From the NCBI GenBank assembly GCA_016800925.1, contig JABCPU010000847.1, positions 1 to 23,944 on the forward strand: a DNA stretch of 23,944 nt. Direction: 5' to 3'. Position 1 is the first letter of the stretch; each line of letters begins with the position of its first letter. Origin of the DNA: Suillus spraguei (taxonomy: Eukaryota > Basidiomycota > Agaricomycetes > Boletales > Suillaceae). Positions 9,704 to 18,714 of this stretch are shown in pieces. The translations under genes were made by a program, and so were the position numbers. The notes beneath the pieces are model-generated. The model had not been told where the DNA came from and did no database searches. It saw nothing but the letters and a program-made list of their open reading frames with translations.

Positions 9704-12356
9704 ATGCTAAGGTTATTTGATATAGCAAGAAATGCCTACCTCTCATTGATGTGGGAGCCACCAGCACTGCCGGTGCAGACAACGCCAGGGCAACTGACAC
9801 CATCGCGAACGATACCGGGACATACAGACATTGTGCGGGCAGTTGCGTTCTTCAAAGACGGTCGAAGGGTCGTCACTGGTTCAACGGACCGCGTCCTGCA
9901 GATTTGGGATATGCAAACAGGAATATTGGTAAAAGGGCCATTTAAGGGGCACAAGGATGGGGTGTTATCGGTGGCTGTATCTCCAGACGACAGGAGAATT
10001 ATTAGCGGTGGATGGGATCAGAATATCATGATCTGGGATGTCGAGAAGAAGTACATTCCCGACCCACTGGTGCAGCATACAGCCACTGTGAACTCAGTGT
10101 GCTTCTCCCCCGACGGCAAGCAATTCGCCAGTGGGTCTGATGACAAAACAGCTATTTTATGGGACGCGATCTCTTTCGCTATCCTCGCGACACTTCCTCA
10201 CAGCGGTCATGTGTGCAGTGTCGCATTCAGCTCAGATAGTCTCCAATTAGTCACTGGATCAAGAGACAGCATCATCCGGGTTTGGCACGTCAAAAATTCC
10301 GAGGTTCTTCTTAAGTTCAACGCTCACAGATGGTCAATTCAAAGTGTCGTGTGGTTGCCCGATGACCAACAACTCATCTCTGCATCATGGGACGGAACGG
10401 TCAAGTTCTGGGACTCGTCAAACGGACGCCAGATCGGTCAATCTTGCACCGGTCACACTGACTCAATCATCTCGCTCGCCGTATCTTCTGATGGCTCCTT
10501 CATTGCCACTGCCTCGGACGACAAGACAGTGCGGCTATGTACCCAACCCACAGACACCCCGTAAGCCCGCATAATTGACGTGCCGAATTGAAAATGACTT
10601 TTTTTTTCCAGAGCTGCCTCAGCAATACACCAGTCCATCCGAAGTTGATACCAGTTCAACTGAAGTTGATATCATTTCATCCGAAGTTGATACCAGTTCA
10701 TCTGAAGTTGATATCATTTCATCCGAAGCTGCTCAAACTATACAACAAGTCATTCACGCCCAATTGGAAAATGCTCCACTTCGTCTAATCCACACCTCCA
10801 CTGAATGGTTATGTGATCGAGCAGCACAGATCAATACCTTCATGAGAAGCGTGGAGTACAAGGAATTATTATCATCGATGACATGTGTGTCCCTCCAAAC
10901 GGAGCCCATCAGAGAAGCGGTTGCAGAGTTCTTTAGTTGGGTCATGTTATCGCATAGATGGGAAAGACACGAGCCGATGTTGCACGACGTCCACAGCAAG
11001 GACGTGTACTCATTGGAGCCAGTTGGATCCGTGCAAAAGCTGCAGACGTTCTGCAAAGTTGCTCGCGGTGCGGGGTATCGCTGGGCATGGGCTGATAACT
11101 GCTGTATCGACCCGAGCAGCAATGTGGAACTCCAACAATCAGTCAACTCCATGTTCGCCTGGTATTACTACTCAGCACTCACCATCGTCTATCTATCGGA
11201 TGTTCCACCTTCGTCACTGCCTGGCGCACTCTCCAGGAGCATTTGGAGTACGCGAGGGTGGACTTTTCAGGAGTTTTTGGCTCCTCTGGTCGTCTTTTTC
11301 TACCAAGCAGATTGGTCCCTGTATCTCGACGACCATTCTCCGAACCACAAGGAGTCTCCCATTATCATGCATGAGTTAGAACATTCAACTGGCATAAATG
11401 CAGATGCGCTCGTTGCTTTCCGCCCGGAGACGAGAGGTGCCCGAGAGAAACTTCATTGGGCGTCGACGCGTGTCACCTCACTGCAAGAAGACATCGCGTA
11501 CTCATTGTTTGGCATCTTTGGCGTCCACCTCCCTGTAATCTACGGTGAGGGGAGACATTTCGCGCTCGGACGACTCCTGCAGGAGATCATAGCTCAGTCT
11601 GGCGATATTTCTACTCTTGACTGGGTTGGAAAACCATCCGAGTTCAATAGCTGTCTTCCAGCTGAGATTATATCGTACAAGGCTCCGCCGTGCACTCCGC
11701 CATCTCTCTCTGAAGACGATATCCAAGAGCGGGTTTCCATGCTGCAAGATACCGTAACTATGGAGTCGGCTTCGAAACTGTATGCCCTCCTTGAAAAGCT
11801 CAGTCCTCCTCGTTTCGCAAACCGCAGATTGCAACTGCCATGCATCGCGTTTCATCTCATAGACGTTAGACGGAGGCATGGTCAAGACGGGAACGGATCT
11901 TTCACTTATGAAGTCAAGGCAGACGGTCTTCATGACCTGCTGATCACCACGAAAGATAAACTAATTCAGTTCTCACGATCGAGGTCTGCCCGACAGACAT
12001 TCCTGCTCATTCGTCCATGGAATCGTGATGACCTTGAGCTGCCTGACTTGGGTGATATTGAGTCATCGGACTCCACAGACGAGTGTGATTATTGGAGTGA
12101 GCCTGGATCTCCGTCAGAATCTCATACGCGAGAGAGCGTAAACGAGGGGCTCAAGCCTGGGTCTCCGTCAGAAACTTATATGCGAGACCTGAGGTTGATC
12201 GTTCGCCTTGGGCAGCCTTTTGGGGCACTTCTCTTAGCACAGCAGCGGGGCGGGGAGTATAAGAGGGTCGCGTCGGATCACAATATCATCGCACAAGTGA
12301 AGGATGTTACTTCTGTTGATAACATGATGGACGTCAGGACCCTAGAGATATTGTAA
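9704..12356 (+). CDS. WD40-repeat protein fused to a C-terminal HET domain
   Basis: Exon 1 (9704-10560) encodes six WD40 blades. Each starts at a GH/H dipeptide (GHTDIVRAVAF, GHKDGVLSVAV, HTATVNSVCF, SGHVCSVAF, AHRWSIQSVVW, GHTDSIISLAV); the first, second, third and fifth end in WD. The sixth ends VRLCTQ, so its Trp-Asp is lost and the propeller looks one blade short. Only acceptor 10633 of the linker intron (10561-10633) keeps the frame. Exon 2 (10634-12356) opens with heptads SEVDTSS/TEVDIIS. It then has NAPLRLIHTSTEWL, the HET motifs WVMLSHRWERHEP (about residue 390), WADNCCIDP (about 440) and STRGWTFQEFLAP (about 495), then EDIAYSLFGIFGVHLPVIYGEG. A conserved tail (RLGQPFGALLLAQQRGGEY) ends at TAA, total about 859 aa. 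The HET part is intact and matches a large mushroom HET family known to me. A WD40 sensor driving a HET cell-death effector is inference. Two adjacent genes are the alternative, but exon 2 lacks an early in-frame ATG. Confidence 0.8.
10635..10734 (+). repeat. Coding tandem repeat, 21-bp units (7 aa) in the WD40-HET linker
   Basis: Four consecutive heptads SEVDTSS, TEVDIIS, SEVDTSS, SEVDIIS and a partial fifth (SEA) are encoded by 21-bp units grouped as an almost exact 42-bp higher-order repeat starting at about 10636 and 10678. The near identity of the 42-bp units suggests recent expansion. The array stays open in all three forward frames, so upstream splice choice changes the peptide it encodes. 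Confidence 0.85.
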
Positions 12357-12540
12357 TTGTAATTGCGTTACATAGATTTCGAAGAACGAGTTTCAATATC
12401 TCTGACATGTTTTTATTCATACACTAGTGATACTTATGATACATGGAACAATCTCCCAAGACATTTGTACTTTTTCTTATGTCGACCTTAACAGAAAATC
12501 AAAACCAATAGTAAGATTGTATCACTGGTATGATGAAATC
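12357..12540. other. 3' flank of the WD40-HET gene
   Basis: AT-rich sequence with no open frame of note. It probably contains the 3' untranslated region and polyadenylation signals; no specific signal was assigned. Confidence 0.4.
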
Positions 12541-12830
12541 GTCAGAAAAGGTATTGTTTGTGCCTGACAACCAGCCACTTATCTTTATCAGTCACGGTGT
12601 CCTTATCGACTATATCCTTCATTGCTTCTACTTGGCTGAGTGAAGCCGATCGGAAGAGCCAGATTGCTCCGCAAGAAACTGAAACTCGAGACTTGTGTAA
12701 TATAGGATCTTCCTCATCATGGATGACCAAGGCATCATAGCAATACAGTGCGGCTTGTATTGACAACAATGACTGGACCATCTTCCGCCGCCTCCTGTAG
12801 GAGGGAAAACAATGCTAGGTAGGAGAAACT
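12541..12830 (-). pseudogene. Relic of a CHAT-domain protein, fragment 2
   Basis: The minus strand repeats the fragment at 345-520. CTCCTACAG, then GAGGCGGCGGAAGATGG, encodes LQEAAEDGPVIVVNTS, and after a small frame shift near 12745 the reading continues YCYDALVIHDEEDPILHKS and then SLSQVEAMKDIVDKD. The two copies agree at most positions across the shared stretch, but this one extends further and has a two-base indel. A pyrimidine-rich ..CCTCCTACAG just before the conserved segment suggests an original 3' splice site at that point in both copies. No CHAT catalytic residues are present, and this is not expected to be functional. Confidence 0.45.
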
Positions 12831-12959
12831 GAGAAAAGCCCGAAAGTATGCTAACTCGTGAGACAACACCACCCTATTGCATGGTTAGTTGCTGCATTCG
12901 TAGAGGCTGGCCTTCAGCGAACTGATCGAACGTATTACAAAGGCGAAACATCAACCCCT

Positions 12960-13820
12960 TGCACTCTTCCGCCGGTGTCATTAGAGAGGGAAAATTATTG
13001 AGTGATAAGCAGAAACTATCCAGGTCAGATAGGACGCTCCGCTTTTTGAATCTGTCTCGTAAACTGATTGCAATGTTTCTGAGAAGCGCGGGTCGTACAG
13101 AATGTTCGAGACGCAGAGGAGTACAACACGACAGAGCTCGATGACACGATTATCGACAGACCCAAATCGGAGAGAATGATTAAGTAGCAGAGAAGTAGTG
13201 GAGCCCGATTAAGTTCGACAGTCTCATCAAGGTCAACCAGGATGACCCGCTGGTGGAGTCCATCTCAGACGCTGATGGCGAGTTTGCGGATAGACTAGAA
13301 GACTAGAAGAGTGACTAATGGACCAGAGGAGTAATGCATCTCGATGAAGCTTGATGACCTTATCAAGATCAGACAGGATACTCAGCTGCTGGAAACTGTG
13401 ACAAGGACTGTGGTCGAGGCAGGTGGGATAAAAATTATGGTCGGGAAGACGAGTCTGCGAGGCAATTCGATCAAGTTTAAACTCAATGACGGCATTTGCC
13501 GGGCAACACGTCTATTATCATGTTTCAGTCTACAGTACAGGTGTACTCCGATCCTTTTGCTCGACATAAACTTACACGCTTTGGATTTCAATACTGCTGC
13601 CGCGGGGACTAAGTATCTTGAGCAAACCTCGATAGTTCAAGCCCGAAGGAACCGTGGCTTGACCTGTCCTTCTTGAACCGACAGTGTACACAGGAAGACT
13701 ATCTCTGCAATTATTGGCGCCACACAGTAGCTGATGAGCAAAGCATGCGCCTCGATTACTTCTTGAATGTGATCGATGCACACGAGCGACCGACTTCACA
13801 GCTAGGGACATCAACTTAAA
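12960..13820 (+). pseudogene. Unrecognised decayed gene with three diverged copies of a short repeat
   Basis: Three related blocks begin near 13013, 13213 and 13348. The last two read KFDSLIKVNQDDPLVESIS and KLDDLIKIRQDTQLLETVT; the first aligns as DNA (ATCCAGGTCAGATAGGACGCT versus ATCAAGATCAGACAGGATACT). Stops interrupt the sequence between them. A later block reads WLDLSFLNRQCTQEDYLCNY and WRHTVADEQSMRLDYFLNV, open for 54 codons to a TAA at 13817-13819. The amino-acid patterns look like former coding sequence, but I recognise no family. The blocks may be repeats of one protein or tandem gene fragments. No continuous spliced model could be built. Confidence 0.35.
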
Positions 13821-13867
13821 ATTCATGAGATAAGTGTATGAAGATGCATGAATGAATGAGATACAGC

Positions 13868-14450
13868 TTCTGCCGAAGATACCCATTTGCGAGCCCTTTT
13901 TCGGCATCGACAACAGCGGTTTGGAACCTGTTAGGGGGAAGATGACAGGAGAAATAACTAAGGAAAGTGGGTGAGTGTAGGGTTTATCCTTCTCGTCTGA
14001 GTCCTCGTCACTGTGCCATCAACAAGAATGATGATGAAATCTAATTTAGCGGGAAAAGACTGAGCGACCCAAAGTTGACAAACATCCTTACTATCAGACT
14101 ATGACTATGAAGGCATTTTCAGGTGATTTTTTTCCACATGAAATCCCTTTCTTCGTTGCCGACATCAGCCTCCCTAAAAGTTTGTTTCTAATTCGTTGAG
14201 TTAGTTACTCTGTTTCATGTCCTCTGAGTCACCATTGAGCATTTTTCATAGGTTCCGGCACAGACAACAGCGCAAGAAGTCACGACCTGCACCTCATACA
14301 ATGACGCAATTTCGGACTCAGCTTGGGAGTTGTTGTGGAGCATCTTATCACTGCATGGCCAATGCGACAAGAGTACTCGTTCTGAATGGCCCGCAACACT
14401 GATGAATAAATATACAGAAGAAGTCAAACACCTGTAACAATTGACTAGAA
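13868..14450 (+). repeat. Direct repeat upstream of the kinase, copy A (matches 16490-17180)
   Basis: This block aligns with 16490-17180 in the same orientation. Shared words include GACAACAGCGGTTTGGAACC, TGAGCGACCCAAA, TTTCTTCGTTGCCGACA, GAGTCA.CATTGAGCATTTT and GCATCTTATCACT. Copy A retains more coding character (see 14252-14437) and lacks an insertion of roughly 100 bp present in copy B around 16660-16765. The two copies bracket the intact kinase gene, which points to tandem duplication of a unit made of this block plus the kinase. Confidence 0.85.
14252..14437 (+). pseudogene. Terminal exon of an unrecognised gene within repeat copy A
   Basis: After an acceptor CATTTTTCATAG an open exon of 61 codons reads VPAQTTAQEVTTCTSYNDAI, SDSAWELLWSILSLHGQCDK and STRSEWPATLMNKYTEEVK to a TAA at 14435-14437. 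Earlier pieces of the same presumed gene are IPICEPFFGIDNSGLEPV and MTGEITKES before a GTGAGTG donor near 13973, and LSDPKLTNILTIRL near 14070, the latter flanked by stops. Copy B has the same exon with several stops. I do not recognise the protein. The exon itself is intact, but the stops upstream suggest the gene is not functional. Confidence 0.4.
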
Positions 14451-14857
14451 TGGTTGGAGCTGAGTTTCTAGACTCGGACATGCAAGTCTCCGCGTCATCA
14501 CACTGCTTTGGTAATGGACACTTGGCAGCTGGTGGATGCGTGCCGACAATTAATGCATTACTGTGGTCGCAATAGGCTTGGATTGTCCCACAGTGTACGC
14601 TTCCACAATCTTTTCCATCATGCTAGTCACCGCTGTGATTGATGATGGGATTATTGTCCACAATTCATCAGTTAAGGTGAGTTGTGGTTCTACCAGGAAA
14701 CTTAAATACGCTCGTCGAATTGCTGCCTTCGCATCATTTCCCCTTTCTCCTCATTCTAATCATTGCCCTGCCATCAGGCAAGGTCACTCAAAAGTTAATC
14801 ACTCCTTCTTCTTCTTCGGAAGCCCCATTCCAGTACTTCATCCAACGCATCGAGCAA

Positions 14858-16323
14858 ATGTCTACCGCTCCTAGCATTAGCGCCAACCTTTATTCACCCT
14901 TCCCTTCTCTTCGGTACCCTTCTGACCCTCCATCACCCGCCCCTCCAGTCCTCACTCATACCTTCACGCACTCCGGTACGGCAGAGGTGTCCCAAATTTC
15001 TCCCGTGCCATACTACTGGCGCTCCTTTCGTGTTTGGCGCATTTTGGCCGAGGGTGGGTTTGCCACCGCAATTGGAGCTCAAGACATAGCGTCAAATCGC
15101 TTGCATTGTCTGAAGGTCTTTCGAAAGGATCGTCTTAAGCACAGGTCTACAGAACGGGTTGTTTTTAACGAACTTGAAGTGTACAAGCGTATTGTATCAT
15201 CGATGCCATTCCCCGCAATCAAATTCATTATGGGACTTCAGATGTCGTTTCAGACAAAAGATTATATATGTTTCGCTATGGTATGTTCTTTCCTCCTATG
15301 AGCCATTCAAGTTATTTGACGCCATCGAACATCTCTAGGATCTCATGGCCGGTGACCTACGCACTTGCATGACGTGTTATTCTACATATTGCTCGCAACA
15401 TGCGGTCAGGTGGACCGCCCAAATAGTAAGTGGTTGTCTTTCCTGGTATTCAATGTCTTACCCTTCTGACTTTCAAGGCCCTCGGGATCAATGCTCTCCA
15501 CGAGATAGGCATCATCCACCGGGATATTAAACCCGACAACATCTTGATTGATGTTCGAGAGAATGTGCGGATCACTGATTTTGGCTTGAGTTATTTACAC
15601 AAGGGGCCCTTGGAGCGACAGTGGGGGTATACGGATGATGCGGTGGGAACGACGCATTACATGGCACCAGAGATCCTTCACAACAAAATCAACCTTGGTT
15701 CTATGAAGTACGGAACACTCGTGGACTGGTGGGCATTAGGCTGTGTCATTTACGAGCTTTTTTCGAGCAAACACGAGGCATGTTTCGCGTCTTCCTTCAC
15801 TACTATCTTACTGATACCATCTTGTCAGCCGTTATTTGCTACAGAGGATGCCATATCATCATATGTTTCTTGGTGCTACAACAGTGGCAAAAGATCCAAG
15901 GAATACCCTGCCTTTAGAGATTTCCCTGAAAATATCGGGAATTTGATTTCAGGAGTAAGTTTTATACTATTCGTTTTCCGACACTATCATTTATCTTTAC
16001 TGCGGTAGTTGCTAGAACCTATCCCGATGTCGCGGTATGGGTTCTTTGATGTCGTAGACCATGAATTTTTCTGGCTCGCACATGGCACGTCGGAATTCTC
16101 CAATCCATACATCCGTGGTAGGTTGACTATGATTTGTTTGAGACAATCACGCTAAAAATGCTTTGCAGCGCTTGCACGTGAAAAAATTCCTGAATCACTA
16201 CCAGAGTTACAATACGGACGAGAGACTCACGCAGCGCCAGTCTGGTTCCCCCTACTTCCCTCGCACGAATCGCACGTTTCAAATGTAGATTGGATCGATC
16301 CAGCGTTTCCTTTTTCATCATGA
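14858..16323 (+). CDS. Serine/threonine protein kinase, apparently intact
   Basis: Five exons (14858-15280, 15339-15425, 15478-15954, 16009-16117, 16169-16323) join in frame to about 416 aa. After a Pro/Ser-rich N-terminus come a glycine loop LAEGGFATAIGAQD (about 63-76), the ATP lysine in CLKVFRK (K86), the helix-C glutamate in FNELEVYKRI, the catalytic loop HRDIKPDN (184-191), ITDFG (202-206), the activation segment VGTTHYMAPEIL and DWWALGCVIYELF. The C-terminus ends NVDWIDPAFPFSS after a GFFDVVDHEFFW segment, reminiscent of an AGC-type C-tail with a hydrophobic motif; AGC membership is inferred. All catalytic residues are present. A 54-bp stretch at 15778-15831 (GCATGT..TTGTCAG) could be a GC-AG intron whose removal also keeps frame and gives about 398 aa. 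The start was chosen at the first ATG before the Pro-rich segment. Confidence 0.85.
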
Positions 16324-16489
16324 TGTATTTGTTTCGTTACGATAGTCTCCATCTCGAGGACTTTATTCCACCGCATCCTCCATCCTTTCCCCTGTATACT
16401 GTAAATAGACAGTAGTCTCGGTGTATTGGGGCCGGAGGCTTGGCTTGTTAACTTCACAATGACAATTTATCTTTCCCTCACCAAAAGTG
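16324..16489. other. Kinase 3' flank
   Basis: Short region between the kinase stop and repeat copy B. It is pyrimidine- and AT-rich, probably the 3' untranslated region; no other feature was seen. Confidence 0.4.
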
Positions 16490-17180
16490 AGATTTGTACC
16501 CATTTGGCATTTGCGGGCCCTTTCTCTGCGCCGACAACAGCGGTTTGGAACCTGTTGGGAGGAACGGTCTGTTGATGTGCCAGGAGAAATAACCAAGGCA
16601 AAGTGGGTGAGTGCAGGGTTTATTCTTCTCGCTCTCCTGAGTCCTCATCGTTCATCACTATGTCTGCCTGTAAAAAAAACAGACCGCCAAATAGTCACCC
16701 CAAGCAAATTGAAATGCAGCATTCACCCTCAAGCTTCAAGTGTGTTTTTTTATCTCATAGTTCAACAGGAATGATTATGATATCTAATTTGGCCGGAAAA
16801 GATCTGAGCGACCCAAAATTGACGAACATACTTACTGTGAGACTATCAAAGCACCTTCAAGTGAGTTCTTTTTCACATGAAAGTGTTTTCTTCGTTGCCG
16901 ACACTAGCCTGATAGTTTGTTTCTAACTCGTTGGATTGTTGACTCTGTTTCGCGTCCTCTGAGTCATCATTGAGCATTTTGCATAGGTTTCGGCACAGAC
17001 AGCAGCGGAAGAAGTTACCACCTGCACCTGAAAAAATGACACGGTTTCGGGCACAGTTTAGGGGTTGTTATGAGCATCTTATCACTACATGGTCAATGCA
17101 ACAGAGTACCCATTCTGAATGGCCCATCGTCGACACTGATGAATAACTATTTAAAAGAAGTGAAGCGCGTGTGACAACTG
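16490..17180 (+). repeat. Direct repeat, copy B, with decayed gene remnants
   Basis: This is the second copy of 13868-14450. It retains fragments such as DVPGEITKAKW before a GTGAGTG donor and MIMISNLAGKDLSDPKLTN with NILTVRLSKHLQ. The exon equivalent to 14252-14437 (starting after TTTGCATAG at about 16987) contains several stop codons. An insertion of roughly 100 bp near 16660-16765 is absent from copy A. It runs directly into the kinase fragment at about 17185. Confidence 0.8.
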
Positions 17181-17185
17181 CCTTG

Positions 17186-17590
17186 CATGGACCGTACAAA
17201 TAGTAAGTGCTCGTCTTTCCTGGTATCCGATGTCTCACAGCTCCGACTTTCAAGGCCCTCAGGATCAATACTCTCCACGAAATAGGCATCATCCACCGGG
17301 ATATTGAATCCGAAAACATCTTGATTGATGTTCGAGAGAATGTGCGGATTGCTGATTTTGGCTTGAGTTATGTAAACCAACACAAGGGACCCTTGGATCG
17401 AGAGTGGGGGTATACGGCAAGTGTGGTGGGAACGATACACTGTATGGCACCAGAGATCTTTCACAACAAAACCAATCTTGGTTCTATGAAGTATGGCGCA
17501 CCCGTGGATTGGTGGGCATTAGGCTGTGTCGTTTACGGGCTTGTTTTGAGCGAACATGAAGCATGCTTGGCGTCTTCCTTTCCGCCACGT
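17186..17590 (+). pseudogene. Kinase C-lobe fragment (duplicate of the 14858-16323 gene)
   Basis: This fragment begins within a remnant of exon 2 (GGACCGTACAAATAG), keeps the following intron (17200-17251), and repeats exon 3 of the kinase with few changes: RINTLHEIGIIHRD, ILIDVRENVRIADFGLSY, VGTIHCMAPEIF, VDWWALGCVVYGL. The whole N-lobe, with the glycine loop, ATP lysine and helix-C Glu, is missing. In the catalytic loop HRDIKPDN has become HRDIESEN, losing the conserved Lys. DFG is retained. The reading frame stays open and runs on into helicase-derived sequence at about 17590. It cannot be an active kinase; it is most simply a truncated duplicate. Confidence 0.85.
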
Positions 17591-18040
17591 GTTCTCGAAG
17601 ACGAGACCTGTCTTCAGCACGCATTCCTTCCCCCCTTCGATGTCTATGTCAATAAATTCAACGACAAAATTCTGGACAAACCGCCAGGCGATTTTCGCAA
17701 GTATCGCATACAAACATCAAGAGATTCCGCTCACAAGGTATAGAATCTTATTTCAGTTCGGACAGCCTGAAAGAAGCGAAACACGCGCCATTGAATGCAC
17801 TAGAATACGCACCCGATTACCTCGCAATGTTGACCCGTACTGGTGTACCTCATCGCCTAGATCTCAAATAGAACTGCATTTGTGCCATTCAACGAAACCT
17901 CTCGGTAGAAAAAGATTAGTCAGAAAGGCATGGGTGCGTGTGATCGCATTGCATCGTGGGTTCACCAAAGTTCAACTGCTACTGCCGCTAGCATGAGGAC
18001 TTGGGCTTTGAGAGCATTCTGAATCCTCGTGTCTATCCGC
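17591..18040 (+). pseudogene. Fragment of a PIF1-type helicase
   Basis: Directly joined to the kinase fragment, the frame reads LQHAFLPPFDVYVNKFNDKI and LDKPPGDFRKY. After a shift near 17710 the sequence continues APLNALEYAPDYLAMLTRTG and PHRLDLK, and after stops CICAIQRNLSVEK, then RVRVIALHRGFTKVQLL in yet another frame and LGFESILNPRV. The order (N-D-x-I-L-x-x-x-P-G, EYAPDYL.., G-x-P-x-H-x-L-x-L-K, R-N-L-x-x-x-x-G-L-x-x-x-x-R-V) matches the C-terminal half of PIF1-like helicases of mushrooms, a class found both in the genome and in Helitrons. The Walker motifs and the final ALSRV segment are absent. Several frameshifts and stops make this dead. Confidence 0.65.
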
Positions 18041-18714
18041 ACGTGGCGGTCTGGCACTTCATCCCTCATTCTCAAGCTCTTCATCCCGAGAGGCGTCAAG
18101 GGCTTCAAGTTAATGCGCGAACCCAGCTTCATAGACGGATCCTTCATCGTGGGATGCCTGTTCAAGTTCCTGTTGAACTCCGAGAACTGCGTGAACCTTA
18201 GAGATATTATGTTTTCTAAAATCAACGATAAATTTAAGACATCGTTCGACAACTTTGGGTTGAAAGGACAATGTGTGATTTTGAGTTGATTCCCCTCTTT
18301 GGATGGAAGACAGAGTTTCAGAGGGGGACGGTTCATATTGCCACATCGATGAGTTTAGATGATGTTATTAATAATGACGAAAAACCAGAATGCTAGCACA
18401 ACGACGGACAAGTCAGAAGGAGTGTAACAAGATAAATAGATAGACCACGCACCTAGTGCGACGGCGGACAAGTGAGAAGAGGCGAAAACCTCCTAATTGC
18501 CCGCTCGCACTAGGATGCAAGGCAAGGATCGCTCAGCATGCCGTCATGGTGAGAGCGCCCGGAGCGCGGGAAGGGATAGATCCTTAAGCCCGCCCATAGA
18601 AACTCGAAAGTATCGACCAGTTAGACTTGTATAAAGGAAATTAAACTCGATCAATATATTCATTGGCTTTCTACATACACTGTAAAAAACAAAAAACCAG
18701 CAGCTGTCTGAACT
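18041..18714. other. Debris with a structured inverted repeat
   Basis: A plus-strand open frame (18029-18289) reads GVKGFKLMREPSFIDGSFIV and NCVNLRDIMFSKINDKF and resembles coding sequence, but I recognise no family. At about 18451-18514 lies a 10-bp inverted repeat, CCTAGTGCGA and TCGCACTAGG, with partial extension (GGCGG/CCGC). About 56 bp upstream a related string (ACGACGGACAAGTCAGAAGG versus GCGACGGCGGACAAGTGAGAAG) occurs once more. The rightmost part is probably the 3' untranslated region of SDHB, which ends at 18715. Confidence 0.45.

Noticed and set aside
10754..11379. Long alternative frames on both strands inside the HET exon of the WD40-HET gene
   Set aside because: They overlap the intact HET domain and encode Ser/Cys/Arg-rich sequence with no known motif.
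14684..14857. In-frame N-terminal extension of the kinase
   Set aside because: The frame is open upstream of ATG 14858, but it begins without an ATG and reads hydrophobic, leader-like sequence; it is more likely the 5' untranslated region.
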